Source: JAMXLG01 sp963818925
Lineage (GTDB): Bacteria > Vulcanimicrobiota > Vulcanimicrobiia > Vulcanimicrobiales > Vulcanimicrobiaceae
Assembly: GCA_963818925.1 (NCBI GenBank)
Contig: CAWFTN010000001.1
Span: 2,852,001-2,916,000 of the forward strand
Direction of reading: 5' to 3'
Length of the DNA: 64,000 nucleotides
Part shown: piece by piece, positions 34,648-43,636 of the stretch
How positions within the stretch are numbered: position 1 is the first letter of the stretch
Layout: every line of letters begins with the position of its first letter
The notes under the pieces: model-generated
Seen by the model: the letters and a program-made list of their open reading frames with translations, nothing else
What the model was told of the DNA's origin: nothing
The model's database searches: none
Program-made: the position numbers and the translations under genes

Positions 34648-35439
34648 TTACCCCGCTTTCAGCGCGCCGAAGAGGCGACCGAGCAAGCTTTGTCCGTCGA
34701 AATTGGTAAACGGCACGAGGTCGCCCTCGAGACGACGCGCGATCTTGTCGTAGATCACGCGCAGACGCGCCGTCTCGTCGAGGACGATCGGTTCGCCTTT
34801 GTTGGTAGTATCGATGATCTCTTCGTCGTCGGGCACGATCCCGATCAACTCGATGGAAAGAATCTCGCAGACATCTTCAACCGAAAGCATGTCGCCGCTG
34901 CGCACCATGTCTGGGCGCAGCCGATTGACGATCAAGCGAATCGGAAGATGCTTGTCGTTGATCTTGCCTACGACGCGGTCGGCATCGCGAATCGCGCTCA
35001 CTTCCGGCGTCGTCACAACAATGGCTTCTTTCGCGCCCGCAACGGCGTTTCGGAATCCCGCTTCGATACCGGCCGGACAATCGATTAACACGTAATCCGC
35101 TTGTTCCGCTGCTTGCTCGATGATCGCGGCGAATTGCGATTCGGTGATCGCGTCTTTGTCGCGCGTCTGCGCCGCGGGCAGGATCGAGAGCGATTCGAAC
35201 CGCTTGTCCTTGATCAGCGCCTGACGCAACTGACAGCGTCCTTCCGCGACTTCGACCAAATCGAAGACGATGCGCTTTTCCAACCCGAGCACGAGATCGA
35301 GATTGCGCAGTCCGATATCGGCATCGACTAAAATGACGCGGTGACCGCGTTTTGCAAGCGCCGCCCCAACGTTCGCGGTCGTCGTCGTTTTTCCGACGCC
35401 GCCTTTCCCGGAGGTGATGACGATTCGACGTGCTGCCAT
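34648..35439 (-). CDS. minD: Septum site-determining protein MinD, copy B
   Basis: 263 residues, canonical MinD: SGKGGVGKTTTTAN, DADIGLRNLD, YVLIDCPAGIEAGF, and C-terminal amphipathic helix QSLLGRLFGALKAG. It lies two bases after minC and five before minD copy A in the same operon. Both copies keep the catalytic and membrane residues, so neither looks dead. This one directly follows minC and may be its favoured partner. That is inference from position. Confidence 0.95.
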   Translation of the reverse strand: MAARRIVITSGKGGVGKTTTTANVGAALAKRGHRVILVDADIGLRNLDLVLGLEKRIVFDLVEVAEGRCQLRQALIKDKRFESLSILPAAQTRDKDAITESQFAAIIEQAAEQADYVLIDCPAGIEAGFRNAVAGAKEAIVVTTPEVSAIRDADRVVGKINDKHLPIRLIVNRLRPDMVRSGDMLSVEDVCEILSIELIGIVPDDEEIIDTTNKGEPIVLDETARLRVIYDKIARRLEGDLVPFTNFDGQSLLGRLFGALKAG

Positions 35440-35440
35440 A

Positions 35441-36241
35441 TTACTTCAGTACCTCCGATGCCTTGGAAAACGGCGCGATGATAATACGGCCATCGCGCAG
35501 GAACGCCATCTCTGGTTGCGAGGCCGACGGTCTCGTGTCCTCGTCGAGCGCAATACTCGTTGCAATGCGAAGTTGCGTTGCTTGTAAATGCAACGCGTAC
35601 ACTTTTGCAGTTTCGTCGCCTTGCGCACCGGCATGCGCAACACCGAGCAAGCGACCAAACACCACGACGTCGCCCGTTGCGACGAGTTCCGTTCCTGGAT
35701 TGACATCGCCGACGATGATGATGTTGCCGACGTGGTGTAATGCTTGACCGCCGCGCAGCGTACCAACGTGATAGAGCGTTCCCGGCGGCGGCGGCGCAAC
35801 GTGGAGCGCGGGCTGCGGCTGCGGTGACGCCGGCCGTTCAGGTTCGCGATGGACGACGCGACGCACGCTCGCATCGCCACGTTTGCGCCGCTCTGCGATA
35901 TCGGCGCGCGCACCGGCGAAATCGGCGACGAGCGAACGCGCCGAGTCGGAAAGCTTCATCTCGTGACGCGGACGGAGCGCGCGACGGCGGTCTAGTTCTT
36001 GGCCCTCGACGAGTTGCTCGACCGATGCGAGATCGATGCCGTGCTCGTCGAGGAGGGCGCGAAGACGGGCGATGCTTTCTTCCGGCGGAGGCGGGTCCCC
36101 GACGACGGCCGTGGCGGAAGAGCCCCGATAGAACCCGGGACGCTCGGTAAGCTTGGTAGATAACTCGGCCAGCGCCAGGTCGAAATCCAGACCGGCAAAA
36201 CGAAGTTCGAGGCCGAGTCCGCGTCCTCGAATAAGCGTCAT
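35441..36241 (-). CDS. minC: Septum site-determining protein MinC
   Basis: 266 residues. The N-terminal FtsZ-binding domain (about 1-100) is divergent. A Pro/Arg-rich linker (about 120-150) is followed by the MinC C-terminal beta-helix (about 155-265): LYHVGTLRGGQALHHVGNIIIVGDVNPGTELVATGDVVVFGRLLGVAHAGAQGD. The C-terminal block is diagnostic. It inhibits FtsZ assembly together with MinD. First gene of the min operon, preceded by 207 bases shared with the divergent M48 gene. Confidence 0.95.
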   Translation of the reverse strand: MTLIRGRGLGLELRFAGLDFDLALAELSTKLTERPGFYRGSSATAVVGDPPPPEESIARLRALLDEHGIDLASVEQLVEGQELDRRRALRPRHEMKLSDSARSLVADFAGARADIAERRKRGDASVRRVVHREPERPASPQPQPALHVAPPPPGTLYHVGTLRGGQALHHVGNIIIVGDVNPGTELVATGDVVVFGRLLGVAHAGAQGDETAKVYALHLQATQLRIATSIALDEDTRPSASQPEMAFLRDGRIIIAPFSKASEVLK

Positions 36242-36313
36242 TGGTGCCCGAAGTTCACAAAGCCCTCACCCCGGGCCCTTCAGGCATCCACAGGCGTTCG
36301 CAAGTTCTTTCTA

Positions 36314-36322
36314 TTATCCACA
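36314..36322 (+). promoter_or_regulatory. DnaA-box-like site upstream of minC
   Basis: TTATCCACA is a perfect match to the E. coli DnaA box (TTATNCACA). A weaker GCATCCACA lies 26 bases upstream, at 36288-36296. Both are in the gap between minC and the M48 gene. Two sites are too few to call an origin; they could let DnaA regulate minC. A chance match is possible. Confidence 0.35.
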
Positions 36323-36448
36323 CACAATGCACAGTAAGCTAATGGAGAGTAAGCTCTAGTAACGTCGGAGGTCGCTCGAACGTTGAGCAGCTGGACTCCC
36401 TCGCCGTAACATTGAGTTACCACGTTGGTAAGTAAGGAAGACCGCCCT

Positions 36449-38461
36449 ATGTTCCGCCGCATACTTCCCGTCGCTGTAATTCTCTCATTGTTGGGTGCCA
36501 TATGCCCGGCACCCGCGCTGGCCGTTTCGACCGAAAGTGAGATCGAGATGGGGCGTGGTGAGGACGAGCAGATCGTCGAGTCGGACGTCATAGAGACCGA
36601 CCCGCTGCTCAACGCGTACGTCCAGTCGATCGCGCGCAACCTCTGGAAAGAGGTCGCCCGTAAAGACGTTCCCTATAACGTCAAAATCATCAAGGACACC
36701 GAGGTCAACTCGTTTGCGACGTTGGGCGGCTACGTCTACGTTAACGAGGGGCTCGTCGACTTCATCCAATCGGACGACGAACTCGCCGGCGTCATCGGCC
36801 ACGAAACGGGGCACATCGAGCGCCGTCACGTCGTGACGATGCAGTCGAAAGCGCAAGCGCTCAATCTGCTCTTCGGCATCGCTTCGATCTTCTCGCCGTT
36901 GATCTACAACTTCGGCAACCTGATGCAAGCGGGCGTCATCGCGAAGATGCAGCGCGCCGACGAATTGCAAGCGGACCGCACGGGCCTGCAGTTGATGTCG
37001 CGCGCCGGGTACGATCCCTATGCGATGGAGACGATGCTCGACCACCTCAAGGTTTTGAGCGACGAACATAGCGATCTCGTCACCAAGTATCTGCAAGATC
37101 ACCCCGGTTCCGACGCGCGCATCTCGCACTTGGTCGGTTATCCGGAACTCGATCCGAAAGTCGTGACCGAGCCGCAAGAAGTGGTGCAAGCCGCGAGCGA
37201 TCAGGAACGCGCGCGCTACTCGTTCTCGATGTGGAAGTTCGATCAGATTCTGAAGAACGACCCGTCGAATACGGAAGCGCTGCTCGGCGAAGGCGAAGAT
37301 CAGCTCGCGATGGGCCTGCCGAACAAGAGTCAGCAGACGCTCGCGGAAGCGGCGCAGCGCGGCAATCCGCAGACGCGCGACGAAGCAAAAGCCCAGATCA
37401 CGTCGTTGATGAGGATGCAGTCGCACCAAATTTCGCTCGTCAAGCCGAACTTGGGACGTCTGCGCGAACAACTTTCGCAAGTGCAAGCGTCGCAAGCACA
37501 GGCCAACGCTGAAATCGCGGCCCGCCACGACGAAGGCAAAGATCAGCTCAAGACGATCAACACGCGGATGAACGCGCTGCAGTATGAGATCCCGGACTTC
37601 AGCCGCATCAACATCCAGCACGGATCCAAATTAGAAGCGATCTTGAAGAACGTCAACGCGATGGGCCGCTCGATCAATAGCGCGACCATGGACGCGAACA
37701 CGGCGATCAACGGCATCGGTTCGCTCGAGAAAGGCAAAGAGTCCGGCCTATTGCGTGAGAGCAGCGAGATTCTCACCGAGATGCAGACCACGCTGAGTTC
37801 CACGCCGATTCCGGCGGAATCGATTGCGCTGCTGCCATCGTACCCGAACGTCTTCAAAGAACTGCAGTTCGCCGACAGCGACATGCTGCGTACGGTCGAC
37901 GCCGGACGGGCGTCGCTTACGCTGCTCGATCAGTCGCTCGGCGACGTGGACGCGTTCTTCAAAGAACTCGCGCGCGCACCGGTTAACTATCAAGGTGACA
38001 TCTCGAACAGCGAGTACGATATGCTTGCGCCGATGATGCAGAAGGCGGCGACCGGCCTCAACAACGCCGCAACCGCGGCGTCGCAGGCTGCGCAGCTCTA
38101 CAACATGGCGCGCACGCGTCAACTCTCGGCGCGCATCACGCTCCTCGGATTAGGAACGTCGCCGCAGCGCTATGCGACGCTGCAGTATGCGCTGAACCAG
38201 CGCTTCAAGCAGAGCGGCATCGATTACACGCAGATGTTGCACGACAACATCACGCCGGGCGACGTCGTCGTCGCAACGATCGTCGCGGCCGATATCAAAT
38301 CGACGCCGCAAGAGATTATCGACGAGATGGTGCGCACAAAAAAATCACCGGTCGATCTCGCGGATTCACACGGCATGCACGCGTGGCCGCTCGAAATCTT
38401 CACCGGTCTCATGTATCTCGACTACACGGATGATCCCGTCAAGGAAATGCATCCGGGGTAG
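36449..38461 (+). CDS. M48 family metallopeptidase with long C-terminal helical region
   Basis: 670 residues from ATG 36449 (AAGGAAGA upstream; an in-frame TTG at 36425 is less likely). Signal peptide (about 1-25), then M48 domain with HETGHIERRH (zinc HExxH) and the third ligand in ADELQADRTG. The segment ISHLVGYPELD follows. The second half is a long helical region with TPR-like spacing (about 250-300), a coiled coil (about 330-420) and a 200-residue helical C-terminus. BepA-like peptidases combine M48 with TPR; here the extra region is larger. Likely an outer-envelope quality-control protease. Confidence 0.88.
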   Translation: MFRRILPVAVILSLLGAICPAPALAVSTESEIEMGRGEDEQIVESDVIETDPLLNAYVQSIARNLWKEVARKDVPYNVKIIKDTEVNSFATLGGYVYVNEGLVDFIQSDDELAGVIGHETGHIERRHVVTMQSKAQALNLLFGIASIFSPLIYNFGNLMQAGVIAKMQRADELQADRTGLQLMSRAGYDPYAMETMLDHLKVLSDEHSDLVTKYLQDHPGSDARISHLVGYPELDPKVVTEPQEVVQAASDQERARYSFSMWKFDQILKNDPSNTEALLGEGEDQLAMGLPNKSQQTLAEAAQRGNPQTRDEAKAQITSLMRMQSHQISLVKPNLGRLREQLSQVQASQAQANAEIAARHDEGKDQLKTINTRMNALQYEIPDFSRINIQHGSKLEAILKNVNAMGRSINSATMDANTAINGIGSLEKGKESGLLRESSEILTEMQTTLSSTPIPAESIALLPSYPNVFKELQFADSDMLRTVDAGRASLTLLDQSLGDVDAFFKELARAPVNYQGDISNSEYDMLAPMMQKAATGLNNAATAASQAAQLYNMARTRQLSARITLLGLGTSPQRYATLQYALNQRFKQSGIDYTQMLHDNITPGDVVVATIVAADIKSTPQEIIDEMVRTKKSPVDLADSHGMHAWPLEIFTGLMYLDYTDDPVKEMHPG

Positions 38462-38493
38462 GATTGCAACACACCACGACTTCGGAGGAATGA

Positions 38494-39492
38494 ATGTCAT
38501 CGGCTATCGGCGCGCGCGATCTGTTCCGGCTGGTTCGTAGCGGCATCGACGTCAATGCCGTGCACGCGCACGTGCGTAAACCGTTCCGTTACCTGCTGTG
38601 CGGAGACCCGGCGCTCATCGCCGAGTTTCGAACGCTGCTGCTCTCGGGACACGACGACGATTCGGTGCCGCTCGATGCCGCCGCCTGTCTCGAAACGATC
38701 CGCAACACCGGCGAGCCGTCGGTCACCGAACCGCGCGAAGTCCGGCTCGTGGTCTTCCTCGGACGTCGCGGGGATCTCGCCGACGCGCAACTCGAACCGC
38801 TGAAGAGCCTGAAGGTTCCGATCATGGCGCTAACGGTCGATCCGGCCGCGCAGCCGAGCGGACCCGTGACCGTTCCCGCGCCGAGCACGTACGCGGAATA
38901 TATTGTTCCAGCGCTCGCGCGTGAAGCGTTGCGCGGACGTGTCTTCGCGCACATGGTCGACGCGTCTAAAGGCGTCGAGATTGCGGTGGGCCGGCGCTTG
39001 CCGCCGATGCGCGAATCGGTTGCGGCGAAACTCACTCGCGATGCCGCGAACAACGCATTGAAGGTCGCGCTTGCGAGCGCCGTCGTCGATCACATTCCCG
39101 TCGTCGGCATCGTGCTCGGTGCCTTCGCATCGGCGGGCGACATGGTCGCGATCACGGGATTGCAGATGATGCTGCTGTTGCACATTCAGGCAGCGTACGG
39201 CAGAGATCCGGACGTACAGCGGATGTGGCAGTTGTTGCCGGTCATCGGCGGCGGCTTCGGCTGGCGCACGTTGGCACGCGAACTCGTCGGCTTCGTTCCG
39301 GTTGCGGGCATCGCGATCAAAGGCGCCATCGCCTATGCCGGCACGATCGTCGTCGGCGAAAGCGCAACGTTTTTCTTAGAGCACGGCCGGCACATGAGCA
39401 AAACCGACGCCAAGAAAATCTACGACCGCACCAAAGCCGACGCCATGCGCTTTGCCCGCGAATTCAGCCAACGTTTTAAGAACAACCACTAG
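38494..39492 (+). CDS. DUF697 (YcjF-like) membrane protein
   Basis: 332 residues. The first 150 are a soluble region with an alpha/beta look (FRYLLCGDPALIAEF, EVRLVVFLGRRGD). The C-terminal DUF697 part has VDHIPVVGIVLGAFASAGDMVAITGLQMMLLLHIQAAYG and LVGFVPVAGIAIKGAIAYAGT, two to three membrane segments. DUF697 proteins often accompany GTPases and stress systems; none is adjacent here. GGAGG precedes the ATG. Confidence 0.8.
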   Translation: MSSAIGARDLFRLVRSGIDVNAVHAHVRKPFRYLLCGDPALIAEFRTLLLSGHDDDSVPLDAAACLETIRNTGEPSVTEPREVRLVVFLGRRGDLADAQLEPLKSLKVPIMALTVDPAAQPSGPVTVPAPSTYAEYIVPALAREALRGRVFAHMVDASKGVEIAVGRRLPPMRESVAAKLTRDAANNALKVALASAVVDHIPVVGIVLGAFASAGDMVAITGLQMMLLLHIQAAYGRDPDVQRMWQLLPVIGGGFGWRTLARELVGFVPVAGIAIKGAIAYAGTIVVGESATFFLEHGRHMSKTDAKKIYDRTKADAMRFAREFSQRFKNNH

Positions 39493-39504
39493 TCCCTAGC
39501 CCAT

Positions 39505-39603
39505 GTCATCCTGAGCGCAGGCGCAAAGCGCCGGAGTCGAAGGATCGCCTCGATGCAAAAGCCCGCCTGTAACGCTGCGGGGCTTTGCTCCGCTCAGGAT
39601 GAC
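39505..39603. repeat. Single copy of hairpin repeat, with internal terminator-like stem
   Basis: About 99 bases beginning GTCATCCTGAGCG and ending CGCTCAGGATGAC, the same outer arms as the tandem array at 49239. Inside, AAAAGCCCGC...GCGGGGCTTT forms a terminator-like stem. It fills the gap between convergent DUF697 and RDD genes. Confidence 0.85.
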
Positions 39604-39609
39604 ACCGGC

Positions 39610-40353
39610 CTACAAGCGTTCGAGGAGTGCTTCGTCGTCGAGACGTTGCATTTCGGTGGGAACGCGTGGGCGGATGCGTTCGGCGATTTGGCGTGCGAGT
39701 TCGACGCGGCGTTGCGGGTCGAGCGAATCGCGCCGTTCGAGGAAGCGTTTGATGATCGTGCGCTCTTCGCCGCTTGCATACGCCGTCGCTGCGTACACCG
39801 GTTCTTCGCGGATCTCGCGCAGCATCGATTCGGGAGATTGCATCTTCGCTTCGCGCACGACGATCGTTCCGGCGGCGATGTCGCCGAGCCGTTTGTTTTC
39901 GGGAGAAATGAGCGCGCTGATTGCCGCGATCGCATAAAAGCCGAAGAGCATCTCGCCGACGCGGATCAAATTGCGCACGAGCGACGCGGTAAAGTCGATC
40001 GGATAGCCGCCGTCGCGCACGACGCGTAACCCGAGCGCGCGTTTTCCGGGCGTCTGTCCGTTCAACGCTCCTTCGAAGACGATGAAGTAGCCGAAGAACA
40101 CGATGAATACGATAAAGACGAAGATGCCGACGACAAGGTTTTGAACGAATTTCATCTCACCGATGGTCGGCATGTCCTTCGCAACACCGGGACTGTGGCG
40201 CGCGACCAACGACAAACCCCAGACAAGCGCGATGAGGATGCCGATCTGCAAAAGCAGATCGATCGCGACCGCGAGGAACCGGCTGCCGATTCCGGCGAGC
40301 TCGTAGGAGAATGCGATCGATTCGGGGGTACGGACGTCGAGGGTTCGATCCAT
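39610..40353 (-). CDS. RDD family membrane protein
   Basis: 247 residues from ATG 40353 (an in-frame start at 40389 adds 12 residues). The RDD domain (about 15-150) has AGIGSRFLAVAIDLLLQ, GQTPGKRALGLRVVRD and membrane segments, then RLGDIAAGTIVV. A 90-residue hydrophilic, Arg-rich C-terminus follows. RDD proteins are often small transporters or partners of SpoIIM-like proteins. The ATG on this strand and the ATG of the plus-strand SpoIIM gene share the palindrome CATG (40351-40354). Confidence 0.87.
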   Translation of the reverse strand: MDRTLDVRTPESIAFSYELAGIGSRFLAVAIDLLLQIGILIALVWGLSLVARHSPGVAKDMPTIGEMKFVQNLVVGIFVFIVFIVFFGYFIVFEGALNGQTPGKRALGLRVVRDGGYPIDFTASLVRNLIRVGEMLFGFYAIAAISALISPENKRLGDIAAGTIVVREAKMQSPESMLREIREEPVYAATAYASGEERTIIKRFLERRDSLDPQRRVELARQIAERIRPRVPTEMQRLDDEALLERL

Positions 40354-41366
40354 GGACGACCGTACTTCAGACGGCGTGACGCAGCGCACCTTCGTCGAAC
40401 GCCGCTCGGCCGCATGGCAAGAACTGGACGCGCTGCTTTCGCGCGCGAATCGCCGTGGGCTGCGCGCCTTGCAGCCGGAAGAAGTGGAACGCGTCGGCGC
40501 CCTCTATCGGGCTGCGACGAGCGATCTCGCCTATGCAGGCGGCCAAGGATACGAAGCGCGTCTGCTCATCTATCTCAACCGGCTCGTCGCTCGGGCGCAT
40601 GCCTACGTGTACGGCGGGAGTGCTACGACGGGCCGGCACCGCGTAGCACAATTCTACGCCGTTACGCTTCCAGCCGAATTCCGCCGGTCGTTTGCATGGA
40701 TTGCGCTCTGCATCGCGCTCACCATCGCCGCGGCCGTGGTTGCCTACGTCATCATTCGCACGCACCCCGGCGACGCGTATGCGATTCTGCCGGAGTCACT
40801 CGTGCCCCGCGGAGATCAAAAAGAGTCTACACGACTCCAACTTTGCCTTCGATCCTGCGCGCTCGCCGTTGATGTCGTCGGCAATCATTACGAACAACAT
40901 CAAAGTCGCGATCTTTGCGTTTGCGGGCTGCGTGACGCTCGGCGCGTTTACGCTCTTTATTCTCTTGCAGAACGGGCTGATGCTCGGTGGCGTGGGCGCG
41001 CTTTTCGCGAACGCGGGATTCGGGACGGATTTTTGGGCGACGGTTGCGCCGCACGGCTTCATCGAACTTACGGCGATTCAAATCGCCGGCGCCGCGGGGC
41101 TGTTGATCAGCGCGGGCATTCTTGCGCCGGGACGATTGCGTCGACGCGATGCAGTCACGCAAGCTGCGCGACGCGCGGGCGTGTTGATTGCCGGCGTCGC
41201 CTCGATGCTCGTCGTCGCGGGAACGATCGAAGGCTTCTTCTCACCGCTGCGCCTACCGGCCGTCGACCGCATCGCATTCGGCGCGGTCACCGCAGTCCTA
41301 CTCGTGTTGTATTTCGGTTTCGCAGGCCGCCGAACGGGGCGGCTTAAATCAGCGCGCGGGATTTAA
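40352..41366 (+). pseudogene. SpoIIM-family membrane protein, disrupted by a one-base insertion
   Basis: Frame 1 (from ATG 40352, with GAGGG upstream) encodes the soluble N-terminal part and first membrane segment up to LPESLVP. The continuation (AEIKKSLHDSNFAFDP, then NNIKVAIFAFAGCVTLGAFTLFIL and three more membrane segments, ending RTGRLKSARGI) is in the next frame up to 41366. The frames join if the CCCC at 40805-40808 is read as CCC. That is typical of SpoIIM (stage II sporulation M-like) proteins that neighbour DUF58/MoxR genes. Real slip, real mutation or base-call error cannot be separated here. Confidence 0.82.
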
Positions 41367-42678
41367 TGCGTAGGTACTCGTCGATTGTCGCGACGGGCAG
41401 TTTTGCAGCGGGAACGTCCAAGACGATGGTTCCGGCGCGTTCCAGCGTTTTGGCGGCGAGGGTTCGTTCGTGTTCGAGGCCGAGGGCGACGTCGAGGCGG
41501 TAGGCATCGTCGATGGTATGCGGGGTTGCGGCAAGTGTTTGCGCGACCGCGGCATCATTCATGAAGGCGCACAACACCACGTGCCGTTTTGCGAGCGTCG
41601 ACAACTCGGCAAGGACCGTGCTTTGCGCGACGGGGTCGATGACATCGGTGAACAACACGACCAGACTGCGACGGTGCAGGTGCGAGCGGACGTAGCCGAT
41701 GGCGCGCGCGTAATCCGATTCTTCGAAGCGCGGCTCGACATCCGAGAGCGCATCGGCGAGCGCGTGCATCGAGGATGCGGTCGAGCGTGGCGAACGCGCC
41801 AAGAGAATATCGCTCGCAAAGGCCACGACGCCGACGCGATCGCTTGCAAGCGAGGCGATCGACGCCACCGATAGCGCAGCAGTGACGGCATAGTCGAGTT
41901 TGCGCTGTTCGTCGATCCGTGCGGTCATCAGGCGCCCGCAGTCGAGCATCAGCATCACGTCTTGACTGCGTTCGACCTCGCGTTGCACGACCATCATCTT
42001 GCCGCGCCGTGCCGTCGCTTTCCAATCGATCGCGCGAAATGCATCGCCCGCCGCATATTCGCGAAGACTTTCGAACTCGGAACCCTCGCCCCGCATGCGC
42101 ATGCGGCGCAATCCCGCTTCGATCAGCTTATTTCGGACGGTGAGATTTCCATACCGCTCCACCGCCGAGAGATCCGGGTAGACGCGAACCGCCTCGGGCG
42201 CCTCGATGCGCGTTCGCCGGCGCACGAGACCGAGTTGCTGGGTTTCGTACCAGACGTAGATACGCGAGAAACGATCGGATCCGCGTGCGACCGGCACAGC
42301 GCCGGCACTAACCGATACAATCGATTCCGCGGGAACGGACGCAACGATCTCGTCTGCTTGAAGGTCGATCGCGTGCAACGGTTCTTCGACGAATCCCATT
42401 CTCAGTGGTCGTTTCGTGCGGTTTTCGATGTCGTAGTGCAACGCGATCGCGCGCCGCAACGATATGTGCGACGGCACGCTGCGGCGTACCGCGAGAATTT
42501 TCGACGATGGGAGAATCAGCGCATCGACAACGGTAAGGCCGACTAGTGCAGCGAGCAGCACAACGGCAAGCGGCGCGAGAATCGGGACGCCGGGAGAAAC
42601 GGCGAGCAAAAACGCGATCGCGGCGAGCGCCCACACCGCGCGCGCGGACGGCCAGATTGTAAGCCGCGGCTTACGCAC
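41344..42678 (-). CDS. DUF58 domain-containing membrane protein
   Basis: 444 residues from GTG 42678, overlapping the moxR stop by eight bases. Two N-terminal membrane segments (about 10-50) are followed by a beta region and the DUF58/vWA-like domain: EFESLREYAAGDAFRAIDWKATARRGKMMVVQRE, then DVMLMLDCGRLM and VVLFTDVIDP, which supply the MIDAS-like DxxR/T residues. DUF58 proteins work with a MoxR ATPase. The 3' end overlaps the convergent SpoIIM gene by 23 bases. Confidence 0.92.
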   Translation of the reverse strand: MRKPRLTIWPSARAVWALAAIAFLLAVSPGVPILAPLAVVLLAALVGLTVVDALILPSSKILAVRRSVPSHISLRRAIALHYDIENRTKRPLRMGFVEEPLHAIDLQADEIVASVPAESIVSVSAGAVPVARGSDRFSRIYVWYETQQLGLVRRRTRIEAPEAVRVYPDLSAVERYGNLTVRNKLIEAGLRRMRMRGEGSEFESLREYAAGDAFRAIDWKATARRGKMMVVQREVERSQDVMLMLDCGRLMTARIDEQRKLDYAVTAALSVASIASLASDRVGVVAFASDILLARSPRSTASSMHALADALSDVEPRFEESDYARAIGYVRSHLHRRSLVVLFTDVIDPVAQSTVLAELSTLAKRHVVLCAFMNDAAVAQTLAATPHTIDDAYRLDVALGLEHERTLAAKTLERAGTIVLDVPAAKLPVATIDEYLRIKSRALI

Positions 42679-43636
42679 GAGGAACGGGCACGCTGCCGAG
42701 AATCTCCGCGATCGCGGATGCGCCGGTTGCGCCCTCGATCTCGGCTTCCGGTTGCACGATGACGCGATGCGGCAGCACGAGCGGCGCAACGTCTTTTACG
42801 TCGTCCGGCGTGGCGAATCCACGTCCGTCCATTGCTGCAGCGGCTTGCGCGGCAAGAAGCAGCGCGACACCTGCGCGCGGCGATGCACCGAGCGCGAGTC
42901 GCGCGTTGGAACGCGTCGCAGCCGCGATTGCGTAAATATACGCGCGCACCTCGTCTGCGACATGTACCGCGCGAACCGAAGCTTGCGCCGATGCAATTTC
43001 GCTTGGAGTCGTCACTGCCGAAACGGTTGCACTATCGAGCGCGCGCGGATCGAACCCCGCTGCAACACGCGCAAGCAGATCCATCTCCTCCGCTTGCGCG
43101 GGATACCCGGTTTCGATCTTCACCATGAAGCGATCGAGTTGCGCTTCCGGAAGCGGATAGGTTCCTTCGTATTCGATCGGATTCTGCGTCGCGCAGACCA
43201 TAAACGGCGACGGAAGCGCGACCGGCGTCCCGTCGATCGTCGCACGGCCTTCTTCCATTGCTTCAAGTAGCGCCGCTTGCGTTTTCGGCGGCGTGCGATT
43301 GATTTCGTCGGCGAGCACGACGTTTGCATTGATCGGACCGGGACGCACGCTGAACTGCACGGTCTGCGGATTGAAGACCGATGTCCCGACGACATCGGCG
43401 GGCATCAGATCGGGCGTGAATTGGATCCGGCGAAATTCGAGACCGAGCAGCGCCGCGAACGCGCGGACTGCAAGCGTCTTTCCGGTGCCGGGCACGCCCT
43501 CGAGCAACGCGTGTCCTCGCGTCAGCAACGCAAGCAACAGCGCAAATGCGGTGCGGTCGCCGCCGACGATCGTACGGGCGAACCCCGTACGGATGCGCTC
43601 GGCAAAAGCGGCGACTTCGGACGTCGATTGATTCAC
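42671..43636 (-). CDS. MoxR family AAA+ ATPase
   Basis: 321 residues. Walker A GVPGTGKT, Walker B VLADEINRTPPKTQAALLEAMEEG, sensor 1 in VCATQNPIEYEGTYPLPEAQLDRF, and Arg finger region. This is a standard MoxR. These ATPases are thought to act as chaperones for vWA-domain partners such as the downstream DUF58 protein. Its start overlaps the DUF4350 stop by four bases. Confidence 0.95.
   Translation of the reverse strand: MNQSTSEVAAFAERIRTGFARTIVGGDRTAFALLLALLTRGHALLEGVPGTGKTLAVRAFAALLGLEFRRIQFTPDLMPADVVGTSVFNPQTVQFSVRPGPINANVVLADEINRTPPKTQAALLEAMEEGRATIDGTPVALPSPFMVCATQNPIEYEGTYPLPEAQLDRFMVKIETGYPAQAEEMDLLARVAAGFDPRALDSATVSAVTTPSEIASAQASVRAVHVADEVRAYIYAIAAATRSNARLALGASPRAGVALLLAAQAAAAMDGRGFATPDDVKDVAPLVLPHRVIVQPEAEIEGATGASAIAEILGSVPVPRA

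Noticed and set aside
36242..36448. Replication origin next to minC
   Set aside because: Only one perfect DnaA box and no dnaA, dnaN or AT-rich unwinding region.
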